From Actinomycetota bacterium (lineage in GTDB: Bacteria; Actinomycetota; Thermoleophilia; Gaiellales; Gaiellaceae), in NCBI GenBank assembly GCA_013812265.1, contig JACCTQ010000135.1, positions 1-5,099 of the forward strand: a DNA stretch of 5,099 nucleotides, written 5' to 3'. Positions 1 to 5,099 of the stretch are shown here, in pieces. A program made the position numbers and the translations under genes. Positions within the stretch are counted from its first letter, which is position 1; each line of letters begins with the position of its first letter. The notes below the pieces were generated by a model. That model saw only the letters and a program-made list of their open reading frames with translations. It was not told the origin of the DNA and made no database searches.

Positions 1-909
1 CGCGTGTACTGGGAGTGCTGCGGGAATCCCGCCGGCAAGCCCGCTCTCTTCCTGCACGGCGGCCCCGGCTCGGGCTCGAGACCCGGCCAGCGACGCTTCT
101 TCGATCCGGACTCCTACCGCGCCGTGCTACTCGACCAGCGTGGGTCCGGCCGCAGCTGTCCGCTCGCCGACGAGCCCGACGCCGATCTGAGCACCAATAC
201 CACGCATCACCTCCTCGCCGACATCGAAGCGCTGCGCCGGCACCTGGAGGTCGAGAGCTGGACCGTGCTCGGGCTTTCCTGGGGATCGACCCTCGGCCTG
301 GCCTACGCCCAGACGCACCCGCAGCGCGTGAACGCATTGGTGCTGGCTCTGGTCGGGACGACGTCGCGCCGCGAGGTGGAGTGGATAACACACGACGTCG
401 GTCGCCTCTTCCCGCAGGAGTGGGATCGCTTCGCTGCGGTCGTCCCCGAAACTTTGAGGCACCTGCCACTGGTCGATGCCTATGCCACGCTGCTGTTCGA
501 CTCCGACCCAGCCGTCCGTCAGCACGCCGCGCGGGAGTGGTGCGCCTGGGAGGACGCCCACGTCTCGCTCGCCCCCGGCCATCGCCCGAACGCGCGGTAC
601 GAAGACCCGGAGTTCCGGCTCCGCTTCGCGCGGCTCGTGACGCACTACTGGCGGAACGCCGCATTTCTCGAGGAAGACCAACTGCTCCGTGACGCGCCAG
701 CACTGAACGGCATCCCCGGCGTGCTCATCCACGGCCGCTACGACGTCAGCGGTCCGCTCGAGACGGCCTGGCGCCTGTCACAGCGTTGGACGACCAGCCG
801 CCTGCACATCCTCGAGGATGCCGGGCACGGCGGCGGCGACAGCTTCTATGCCGCTGTACTCGGCGCCCTCGCCCAGTTCGCGGAGAAGTCACATGGACGG
901 CAAGGTTGA
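1..909 (+). CDS. Proline iminopeptidase-like alpha/beta hydrolase (5' partial)
   Basis: The product belongs to the prolyl aminopeptidase-like (peptidase S33) alpha/beta hydrolases, cytoplasmic enzymes that typically release N-terminal proline from peptides. Numbering from the GTG at position 4, the oxyanion-loop motif HGGPG is at residues 18-22 and DQRGSGRS at 44-51. The nucleophile elbow GLSWGS gives Ser92, the acid is Asp247 in GRYD, and the base is His275 in DAGH, so the catalytic triad is complete. WCAWE (179-183) matches the Trp-Glu motif of the family, whose Glu contacts the substrate amino group. The frame is open to the window edge and the visible part begins at a Tyr-Trp-Glu segment that normally follows roughly 15-25 residues, so the GTG at 4 is probably internal and the true start lies upstream. 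The usual ARxExHYF motif reads ARLVTHYW, so the second substrate-binding Glu is replaced by Val212. Specificity may therefore differ from classical Pip; family assignment is firm, substrate is not. Confidence 0.9.
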   Translation, partial: RVYWECCGNPAGKPALFLHGGPGSGSRPGQRRFFDPDSYRAVLLDQRGSGRSCPLADEPDADLSTNTTHHLLADIEALRRHLEVESWTVLGLSWGSTLGLAYAQTHPQRVNALVLALVGTTSRREVEWITHDVGRLFPQEWDRFAAVVPETLRHLPLVDAYATLLFDSDPAVRQHAAREWCAWEDAHVSLAPGHRPNARYEDPEFRLRFARLVTHYWRNAAFLEEDQLLRDAPALNGIPGVLIHGRYDVSGPLETAWRLSQRWTTSRLHILEDAGHGGGDSFYAAVLGALAQFAEKSHGRQG

Positions 910-1066
910 TGCCAACGCAATGACCGCCGTGTGGGAAGCAGCTCTCGAGGCAACATGGCGCGGGGACGACTCCGTGCTCGGTCGGCTCGAGGCGCGCCTC
1001 AGGAACCCATGGACGCGAGTCTGCCGGACCGGCCCACACCGCGCAAAGGTCTCGCCCACGACGGGC

Positions 1067-1090
1067 TCGAGGGGGTCATCGAGGGGGTCA
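1067..1090 (+). repeat. 12-bp tandem direct repeat at the left edge of the element
   Basis: TCGAGGGGGTCA occurs twice in immediate succession, at 1067-1078 and 1079-1090. The second copy is the outermost part of the left terminal repeat, so the tip of the element appears duplicated on this side only. The right side shows a single copy. Confidence 0.7.
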
Positions 1091-1107
1091 GGTCTTGCAT
1101 CGCAACA
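1080..1107 (+). repeat. Left terminal inverted repeat of the element
   Basis: This arm carries a G-rich outer block, GGTC, and then a mini-palindrome TTGC-ATC-GCAA at 1095-1105. It is the inverted partner of 1215-1242. Confidence 0.7.
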
Positions 1108-1214
1108 CGACGACGACTGGCCTGGAGACAGGACGCACGCTGAGCGAGCGGGTTCTGGCTCGAAGTGCGTGTTGCTGCTTCGCCGCCATCCCCATGGTCG
1201 GGCGACTGATTCGA

Positions 1215-1242
1215 TGTTGCAACGCAAGACCTGACCCCCTCG
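1215..1242 (-). repeat. Right terminal inverted repeat of the element
   Basis: This is the inverted copy of 1080-1107 and contains the mini-palindrome TTGC-AAC-GCAA at 1217-1227. The only two differences from the left arm fall in the three-base loop of this mini-palindrome. Confidence 0.7.
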
Positions 1243-1385
1243 TGCAGGCTCTCGGCCGCCCTCTCGGCTCGGAGCCGGTGCGGTCGGGGCCGCGCCGCCA
1301 AAGGGCATTCCGCTCTGGCCTGCTTCCGCCGACCCGAGCGGGGCGGCGTACCGCCCCGACGGCGTAAGAAATTCGCTCCTCCAAG
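1243..1385 (+). other. Gene-free spacer between the element and the VWA gene leader
   Basis: No frame here has both a ribosome binding site and protein-like composition. Frames stay open mainly because GC-rich DNA has few stops. The stretch holds a direct repeat of CTCTCGGC (starting near 1249 and 1260) and the hairpin at 1339-1358. The base composition turns less GC-rich from about 1364. A promoter for the VWA gene is expected here, but I see no clear -35/-10 pair. Confidence 0.5.
1339..1358 (+). promoter_or_regulatory. 8-bp perfect hairpin upstream of the VWA gene
   Basis: CGGGGCGG pairs perfectly with CCGCCCCG across a CGTA loop. It lies about 60 nt before the VWA start codon and is not followed by a T-run. 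It could be a terminator for transcription arriving from upstream, a leader structure, or an operator. Only the structure is supported. Confidence 0.4.
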
Positions 1386-1405
1386 GTGATTATTCCTCGA
1401 AACCC

Positions 1406-1414
1406 AGAGGAGGA
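1406..1414 (+). promoter_or_regulatory. Strong ribosome binding site fixing the VWA start
   Basis: AGAGGAGGA contains a full AGGAGG (1408-1413), 5 nt before the ATG at 1419. This decides the start against the in-frame GTG at 1386, which has no comparable site. Confidence 0.85.
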
Positions 1415-1418
1415 TCAC

Positions 1419-2648
1419 ATGCAGGCATCAGTCCGTCTCGAGCACAACCTCGTCTCCGTGGAAGGCGAGCACGACGTCCATGCGATGTTCGAGCTCTTCG
1501 TTCCTCAGCCCCCGGATGCCGCCGAGCGGCCACCGCTGCGGCTGGCGCTCGTGCTCGACCGCTCGGGCTCGATGGCCGGCGACAAGCTCGAGGTGGCGAA
1601 GCGCTGCGCGGCCTGGCTCGTCGGCCGCCTGCGCGAGCGCGACGAGCTCGCTCTCGTCGCCTACGACGACGAGGTGCGCCTGCTGGCGCCGCTCTCCCGC
1701 GGGCACGACGGCCGGCTCGTGCACGGGATCGGATCGATCTGGCCGGGTGGCTCGACGAATCTTTCCGGCGGCTGGCTGAAGGGGCTCGAGCAGCTGCGCC
1801 GAGCGCCGAGCGCCGGGCCGCGAAAGATCCTGCTTCTGACGGACGGGCTCGCGAACGTCGGCATCGTCGATCCCGAGCAGCTCGTCGGCATCACCGGCGG
1901 GGCCTCCGGCGGCGGCATCGGCACGAGCACAATCGGGTTCGGGACGGACTTCGACGAGGACCTCCTCACCGCCATGGCCGACGCGGGCGGCGGGAACGCG
2001 CACTACGCCGAGACGCCCGATGCCGCTCCCGCGATCTTCGCCGAGGAGCTCGAGGGCCTGACAAGCCTCGTGGCTCAGAACGTCGCGCTCGAGATCCGGC
2101 CACGGCCGGACGTGGAGATGCTGGGCGTCTTGAACGACTACCCGCAGGTGGCTATGACGGACGGCGTGCAGATCCAGCTCGGCGACGCCTACGGCGGCGA
2201 GCGCCGGCGGATCGTTTTCGAACTCCGGATTCCACGCCTCGCGGAGCTAGGCGTGACGCTGATCGCGGACCTCGTTCTGCGCTACGTCTCGGTCGGGGAC
2301 GAGATCAAAGAGCACACGGTCACCGTTCCGCTGGCCGCGAACCTGGTCTCGGCCGCCGAGGCGAAGACCGCCGACGCCGACCTCGAGGTGCGCGAGGAGG
2401 TGCTGGTGCTGAAGGCCGCCCAAGCGCGCCGCCAGGCGATCGAGCTCGCGGACGACGGGCAGTACGAGCAGGCCAGGATCGTGCTCGAGGATCGCGTCCA
2501 CGATCTTCGCGCCGCCGGCCTGGCGGGCGAGGCGGACGAGCTAGACCGGCTCGCTCCGAGCGTCTCGCCCGCGATGTACCTGTCGCGCGGCGCGGCGCGG
2601 AAGAGTCTGCGCTATCAGGCTCGGAACGCGCAGCGGCGGCGACAGTGA
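1419..2648 (+). CDS. VWA domain-containing protein with intact MIDAS
   Basis: The protein has 409 residues. A short N-terminal beta-type segment is followed by a von Willebrand factor A domain from about residue 40 to 215. The metal-ion-dependent adhesion site is complete: DRSGS gives Asp47, Ser49 and Ser51, GGSTNLS gives Thr113, and LLTDG gives Asp142, so it should bind Mg2+ or Mn2+ and a ligand carboxylate. Residues 216-305 look like the beta-rich domain that follows VWA in YfbK-like/COG2304 proteins. Residues 320-400 are charged and helical, with a TPR-like stretch (QAIELADDGQYEQARIVLE). There is no signal peptide, lipobox or membrane segment, so it is probably cytoplasmic, acting as a protein-binding or scaffold factor. 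The ATG start is set by an AGGAGG site. The gene stands alone on this strand and converges with the protease/lipoprotein operon. No AAA+ ATPase partner, which often accompanies VWA proteins, is seen. The ligand is unknown. Confidence 0.88.
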   Translation: MQASVRLEHNLVSVEGEHDVHAMFELFVPQPPDAAERPPLRLALVLDRSGSMAGDKLEVAKRCAAWLVGRLRERDELALVAYDDEVRLLAPLSRGHDGRLVHGIGSIWPGGSTNLSGGWLKGLEQLRRAPSAGPRKILLLTDGLANVGIVDPEQLVGITGGASGGGIGTSTIGFGTDFDEDLLTAMADAGGGNAHYAETPDAAPAIFAEELEGLTSLVAQNVALEIRPRPDVEMLGVLNDYPQVAMTDGVQIQLGDAYGGERRRIVFELRIPRLAELGVTLIADLVLRYVSVGDEIKEHTVTVPLAANLVSAAEAKTADADLEVREEVLVLKAAQARRQAIELADDGQYEQARIVLEDRVHDLRAAGLAGEADELDRLAPSVSPAMYLSRGAARKSLRYQARNAQRRRQ

Positions 2649-2709
2649 GGAAGCGATTCCGCCCTCCCGAGATCCTCGCCCGCGCACCGGAGCCAGACAC
2701 AGTGGGTCA

Positions 2710-2737
2710 GAGGGCGCTCATACGGAAGCTTGCCCTC
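2710..2737. terminator. Hairpin 1 between convergent genes
   Basis: GAGGGC (2710-2715) pairs with GCCCTC (2732-2737). An inner GCT/AGC stem continues it after a two-base bulge, leaving an 8-nt loop. It starts about 60 nt after the VWA stop. There is no T-tract, which is not unusual for terminators in GC-rich actinobacteria. Confidence 0.4.
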
Positions 2738-2745
2738 ACGAAGGA

Positions 2746-2775
2746 CGGGAGGGGACCACGAAGGTGTCCCTCCCG
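2746..2775. terminator. Hairpin 2, likely bidirectional terminator
   Basis: CGGGAGGGGACCAC and GTGTCCCTCCCG form a stem of 12 base pairs with two single-base bulges and a GAAG loop. It lies midway between the VWA stop (2648) and the stop of the minus-strand lipoprotein gene (2786), so it could end transcription from both sides. A U-run is missing on both strands, so intrinsic termination is inferred from position and stability only. Confidence 0.55.
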
Positions 2776-2785
2776 CTCGCACCCT

Positions 2786-3208
2786 TCAGCGGCGCTTGGG
2801 CGTGAAGCGGAGAACGTAGTCGCCTGGCGCACGGACGACGTGGACGTAGAGCTTGCCGCTCACCGACACCCCCTTCGTCCCGGATCCGCGACCCGAGTCG
2901 ACGAGGAGCTGGTACGGCTGCGCTCGCGACCGCGGTGTCGACTCGAGCGCGACGACCAGCCGCTTCTGATCGCTCTCGCGCGCACCTGGTTGCTCGAAGC
3001 GGAAGACGTAGCCACCCGGCTTGAAAACGTATGGGCCTACGGTGCGCGGCGCGGTCAGGCCCTGGATGAGGATCTCGCCCCTATGCATTGACTTCAGCTG
3101 CCGTGCGACCTTCGCGGCTTCGCCGCTCCCATCGTCGGAGCTGGAGCCGCACCCTCCCGCGGTGGCTGCTGCTAGCAGCAGGGCAATGGCCGCTCCGCAA
3201 CGCCTCAC
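2786..3208 (-). CDS. Small putative lipoprotein, translationally coupled to the M50 gene
   Basis: The 140-residue product starts at a GTG (3208-3206) that overlaps the stop of the upstream M50 gene as GTGA. It has its own ribosome binding site, GGGGAGG, 5 nt upstream. The N-terminus is a lipoprotein signal: MRR, a hydrophobic core of Leu and Ala, then TAGGC with the lipid-bearing Cys20, followed by a Ser/Asp/Gly linker. The mature part would be anchored on the outer face of the membrane. From about residue 45 the pattern is beta-rich, and two similar strand endings occur: GGYVFRFEQ (65-73) and GDYVLRFTP (129-137). This suggests a small beta-sandwich. The C-terminus is very basic (PKRR). I do not recognise a named family. 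The four-base overlap suggests co-translation and possibly a physical partnership with the membrane protease-like protein. The open frame extends further upstream to 3463, but that part lies inside the other gene and lacks a start signal. Confidence 0.8.
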   Translation of the reverse strand: MRRCGAAIALLLAAATAGGCGSSSDDGSGEAAKVARQLKSMHRGEILIQGLTAPRTVGPYVFKPGGYVFRFEQPGARESDQKRLVVALESTPRSRAQPYQLLVDSGRGSGTKGVSVSGKLYVHVVRAPGDYVLRFTPKRR

Positions 3209-5052
3209 TCGGGCCTCCCCTTTCCCCCGGAGCAGGGACCGCCCGACTCCGGCGCGCGGTCGCTGAGCCTGAAAGCGTGGACGAAGCGGTCGAGCCGGGC
3301 GTCGCTCGTCGAGGCCAGTCCGAGCTGACGGCCCCACGCGGAGGCGACGATCGGCGCCGACGAGCCCCGGCGCGGGCTGACCAGAACGTAGGTCTGCCCC
3401 TGCGAGAGCTTGCGCAGCACGTCGATTTCGGACGTGGGGAGGTCTGGCCGATAGGCGAGCCACACGGCGCCGTGCTCCAGCGAGTGCACCGCGTTCTCGT
3501 TTGCGACCGGCATCGAGTAGAAGCCGCAGTTCTGCCAGACGGGGGAGTGCGGACCACCGACGGGCGGACTCTCAGGGTAGGAGACGGCCGCCCGCGTGTG
3601 CGCGCGCCTCTGCATGTCGAAGCTCTCGACGCCCGCCGGCGCCGTGTTGCCGGCGAACGGAAGCTGCGGTGCCCACATGAATCCGATGCCGGCGATTATC
3701 GCCACGACCGCGGCGAGCCCCAGCCCGCGCCGCGGCCAGGTCGGCTGTCTCGCGACGACGCGCAGCGGCTTTGCAGTCAGGCTGTAGATCAGGTAGGCGA
3801 GACCGAGGACCGGCAGGGTCAGGATGACCAGCTCGACCAGAGAGGTAGCCGTGCCGACCCAGTCGCGCTCGGCGAACGCGGTCGAGAGGAAGTGGATCTG
3901 CGTTGCGACCGCATCCCAGAGCAGAGTCATGATCCGGGGCAAAAACCGGATTAGAAGTACCAGCATCGCCACGAGGACGGGGACCGTCAGCACGACGTAG
4001 CCGGCGAACACCGCCTTCACCCAAGGCTTCAACCTCGGCAGTCGCGTTCCGCGCGGCGCGAGCCACGGGAAGAGGCTGCGGACGAACGGTCCCATCTGCG
4101 AGAGGAAATCGGGCACTCCGGCCAGGTCGGCGAGCACCCAGTAGCCGTCGAGCCGCACGAACGGAACGAACTGCCGTGCGATCTCGAGGTTTATGAGCAG
4201 CACCGCGATCAGCAGGAACTCGGAGCCGGACGCGACGGCGACGCCGATCAGCCCCGCGGAGAAGAGGAGGTGGAAGTACGGCCCGCCGAGACCCGTGCGG
4301 ACACGTCCCCAACGGCCAAGCCGGTAGCTCTCCGTGACGTCGGTGAAGAGGGCGGGGAAGATCACGTAGAGGCCGAATCCCATTCCGCGTGCGCGGCCGC
4401 CCCCGTACCGGAGCGCCGACGCGTGCCCGAATTCGTGGAAGACGGCGGAGAGAAGCACGACTCCGAGGACGATGATCAGCGAGCTCGGCCTGTAGAGAGC
4501 GTCGAGGAACGCGCCGGTCAGGCCGTGGAAGCGGTAGACCCAGACGTGTGCCGCCACCGCGGCGGCGAGGGCGGCGACTGCGACCGGCGCAGTGAAGAGG
4601 TACTGCAGGACGCGTGCGCCGGGGTCGATCACCGCAGGCCCGATCGCTCGCACCCGCATGTTGAGCGCGAACGGCGAGCGCGCCGCTTCCTGCCGGACCG
4701 GCGGCTGCGTCACCGGCACAGTCGCGTCTGCGGCGATCACCCCGAGCGGGACCAGCCTCGCGTCGATCAGGTTGCGCACGTTCTCTGGCGTCACGAGCCA
4801 TTCCGTGGCCTCCGTGACGCCGTCCGCGATCTCCCCCACCGTCCGCTTGCCGTCGGCGTGCTCCGCGATCCGGTAGAGAAGCTCGGTGAGCTGGATGAAG
4901 CGGTCGCCGCGGCTGATCAGCCACTGGCGCTCGGCGAAGCCGCTGCCCTGGAACTCGCCGACCAGCTCCACGCCGGTCTCGAGCATGGGGCCGATGTGTC
5001 GCAGGGCGCCGGACCCCGCTGCCAGCTGCGCGTCCGGGGTCTGTAGGGGCAC
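3205..5052 (-). CDS. PqqD-like / M50 metallopeptidase / DUF3105 fusion membrane protein
   Basis: The product is 615 residues from the GTG at 5052. Residues of about 23-105 resemble the PqqD-like winged domain found ahead of M50 'peptide zinc metalloprotease' proteins (GVELVGEFQGSGF, then a helix-rich part with DGKRTVGEIADGV). Hydrophobic segments follow at about 150-172, 189-207, 257-290, 345-370, 403-425 and 442-462. HEFGH (206-210) supplies the two zinc His and the catalytic Glu, and LDGY (301-304) supplies the third ligand Asp, so an active intramembrane M50 site is plausible. After the last membrane segment, residues of about 483-597 match DUF3105: a GGPH motif with His502, Cys509 in WQNCGFY, HSLEHG (523-528) and ASAWGRQL. 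DUF3105 is of unknown function and is probably outside the membrane here. Start choice: GAAGGA sits 6 nt before GTG 5052; ATG 5070 and TTG 5097 are in frame without a visible site, and a start beyond the window cannot be excluded. The gene heads an operon with the lipoprotein. Confidence 0.85.
   Translation of the reverse strand: MPLQTPDAQLAAGSGALRHIGPMLETGVELVGEFQGSGFAERQWLISRGDRFIQLTELLYRIAEHADGKRTVGEIADGVTEATEWLVTPENVRNLIDARLVPLGVIAADATVPVTQPPVRQEAARSPFALNMRVRAIGPAVIDPGARVLQYLFTAPVAVAALAAAVAAHVWVYRFHGLTGAFLDALYRPSSLIIVLGVVLLSAVFHEFGHASALRYGGGRARGMGFGLYVIFPALFTDVTESYRLGRWGRVRTGLGGPYFHLLFSAGLIGVAVASGSEFLLIAVLLINLEIARQFVPFVRLDGYWVLADLAGVPDFLSQMGPFVRSLFPWLAPRGTRLPRLKPWVKAVFAGYVVLTVPVLVAMLVLLIRFLPRIMTLLWDAVATQIHFLSTAFAERDWVGTATSLVELVILTLPVLGLAYLIYSLTAKPLRVVARQPTWPRRGLGLAAVVAIIAGIGFMWAPQLPFAGNTAPAGVESFDMQRRAHTRAAVSYPESPPVGGPHSPVWQNCGFYSMPVANENAVHSLEHGAVWLAYRPDLPTSEIDVLRKLSQGQTYVLVSPRRGSSAPIVASAWGRQLGLASTSDARLDRFVHAFRLSDRAPESGGPCSGGKGRPE
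3214..3220 (-). promoter_or_regulatory. Ribosome binding site of the lipoprotein gene
   Basis: GGGGAGG on the minus strand lies 5 nt before the GTG at 3208 and inside the last codons of the M50 gene. It fixes the lipoprotein start and favours reinitiation after the upstream stop. Confidence 0.75.
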
Positions 5053-5058
5053 AAGTTG

Positions 5059-5064
5059 TCCTTC
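5059..5064 (-). promoter_or_regulatory. Candidate ribosome binding site deciding the M50 gene start
   Basis: GAAGGA on the minus strand lies 6 nt before the GTG at 5052. The alternative ATG at 5070 has no Shine-Dalgarno-like sequence upstream, but it could serve a leaderless transcript. Confidence 0.45.
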
Positions 5065-5099
5065 AGGCATGGTTGGTGTCGAGATGGCGGGCCGCAACC

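Larger units (their letters stand above)
893..1234 (+). pseudogene. Possible truncated small gene overlapping the hydrolase 3' end
   Basis: The ATG at 893 is preceded by GGAG (882-885) at a 7-nt spacing, and the frame overlaps the upstream hydrolase stop by 17 nt, as in translationally coupled genes. The first 50 or so residues look like real protein: a mixed helix with VWEAALEATW and RLEARL, in-frame CTC GAG Leu-Glu codons like those of the neighbours, and third positions mostly G or C. From about position 1067 the frame enters a tandem repeat and then the inverted-repeat element at 1080-1242. From there the translation becomes low-complexity, and the stop TGA (1232-1234) lies inside the right terminal repeat. 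The likely reading is a gene whose 3' part was lost or displaced when the element arrived. I do not recognise a family in the roughly 60 residues before the element. It could also be a chance open frame in a GC-rich spacer. Confidence 0.35.
1080..1242. mobile_element. REP/MITE-like element with 28-bp terminal inverted repeats
   Basis: The left arm 1080-1107 and right arm 1215-1242 are inverted copies matching at 26 of 28 positions, with the outer 19 bases identical (beginning CGAGGGGGTCAGGTCTTGC). The 107-nt interior encodes no convincing protein. A short non-coding unit bounded by conserved inverted repeats is typical of non-autonomous elements moved in trans, such as MITEs or the REP pairs linked to Y1-type (RAYT) transposases. 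No transposase is present in the window. The element lies in the spacer between the hydrolase and the VWA gene and covers the end of the small frame that starts at 893. The repeat is seen directly; the mobile nature is inferred. It could also be a large structured RNA or a transcription terminator. Confidence 0.6.

Noticed and set aside
127..732. Minus-strand open frame of about 200 codons opposite the hydrolase
   Set aside because: The opposite strand carries a complete catalytic triad and family motifs. This frame is an antisense shadow of a GC-rich gene with no recognisable domain.
931..1143. 70-codon plus-strand frame starting with ATG in the spacer
   Set aside because: It has no ribosome binding site, competes with the better-supported frame from 893, and runs into the inverted-repeat element.
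1386..1418. Upstream GTG start adding 11 residues to the VWA protein
   Set aside because: It has no ribosome binding site, whereas the ATG at 1419 has AGGAGG at ideal spacing that would lie inside the coding region if GTG 1386 were used.
3166..3181. Perfect 16-bp palindrome CTGCTGCTAGCAGCAG
   Set aside because: It is fully explained by codons for the Leu-Leu-Leu-Ala-Ala run of the lipoprotein signal peptide.
3209..3463. N-terminal extension of the lipoprotein frame
   Set aside because: It is Arg/Pro-rich, lies wholly inside the DUF3105 coding region, and would bury the lipoprotein signal peptide.
3088..3954. Plus-strand open frame of 288 codons opposite the M50 and lipoprotein genes
   Set aside because: It is Arg/Pro-rich with no motif, and lies opposite the DUF3105 part and the lipoprotein, which have clear family or signal features.
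3572..4924. Minus-strand open frame of 450 codons overlapping the M50 gene
   Set aside because: It is an Arg-rich alternate-frame translation of the same DNA; the M50 motifs are in the other frame.
4270..5046. Plus-strand open frame of 258 codons opposite the M50 gene
   Set aside because: Its composition is typical of antisense shadows, and the minus strand here encodes the PqqD-like and HEFGH regions.
1..5099. Search by eye for tRNA, rRNA, CRISPR arrays, RiPP precursor peptides and transposase genes
   Set aside because: None was seen: no spaced repeat array, no cloverleaf, no short peptide gene with a leader/core pattern next to the M50 gene, and no transposase motifs.

Overview
The window is GC-rich and has a strong bias for G or C at third codon positions, with CTC GAG (Leu-Glu) used repeatedly inside reading frames. 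Shine-Dalgarno-led ATG and GTG starts, a lipoprotein signal, a DUF3105 domain and the overall base composition suggest a high-GC actinobacterium, possibly of the Thermoleophilia type. The taxon is inferred from style and not shown by any marker gene.

Layout, left to right. Positions 1-909 (+) hold the 3' part of a proline-iminopeptidase-like alpha/beta hydrolase whose N-terminus lies outside the window. A small frame starts at 893, overlaps the hydrolase end by 17 nt and has a good ribosome binding site. It looks like the beginning of a real gene that now runs into a short inverted-repeat element (1080-1242). This element has 28-bp imperfect terminal inverted repeats and resembles a REP/MITE-type non-autonomous mobile element. 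A stretch of about 140 nt without a convincing gene follows; it contains an 8-bp perfect hairpin and the leader of the next gene. Positions 1419-2648 (+) encode a cytoplasmic von Willebrand factor A protein with a complete MIDAS metal site. Two hairpins at 2710-2775 separate it from a convergent two-gene operon on the minus strand.

Read right to left, that operon encodes first a large membrane protein (5052-3205) that joins a PqqD-like N-terminal domain, an M50 zinc-metalloprotease core (HEFGH and LDGY motifs) and a C-terminal DUF3105 domain. The second gene (3208-2786) is a 140-aa lipoprotein whose GTG start overlaps the upstream stop by four bases (GTGA). The tight coupling suggests that the membrane protease-like protein and the lipoprotein work together at the cell envelope. 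PqqD-like plus M50 proteins are known from peptide-modification and export systems, but no precursor peptide, radical SAM enzyme or transporter is visible here, so the role of the pair remains unassigned.

The most notable items are the three-part PqqD/M50/DUF3105 fusion with its coupled lipoprotein, and the inverted-repeat element that appears to interrupt a small gene behind the peptidase.
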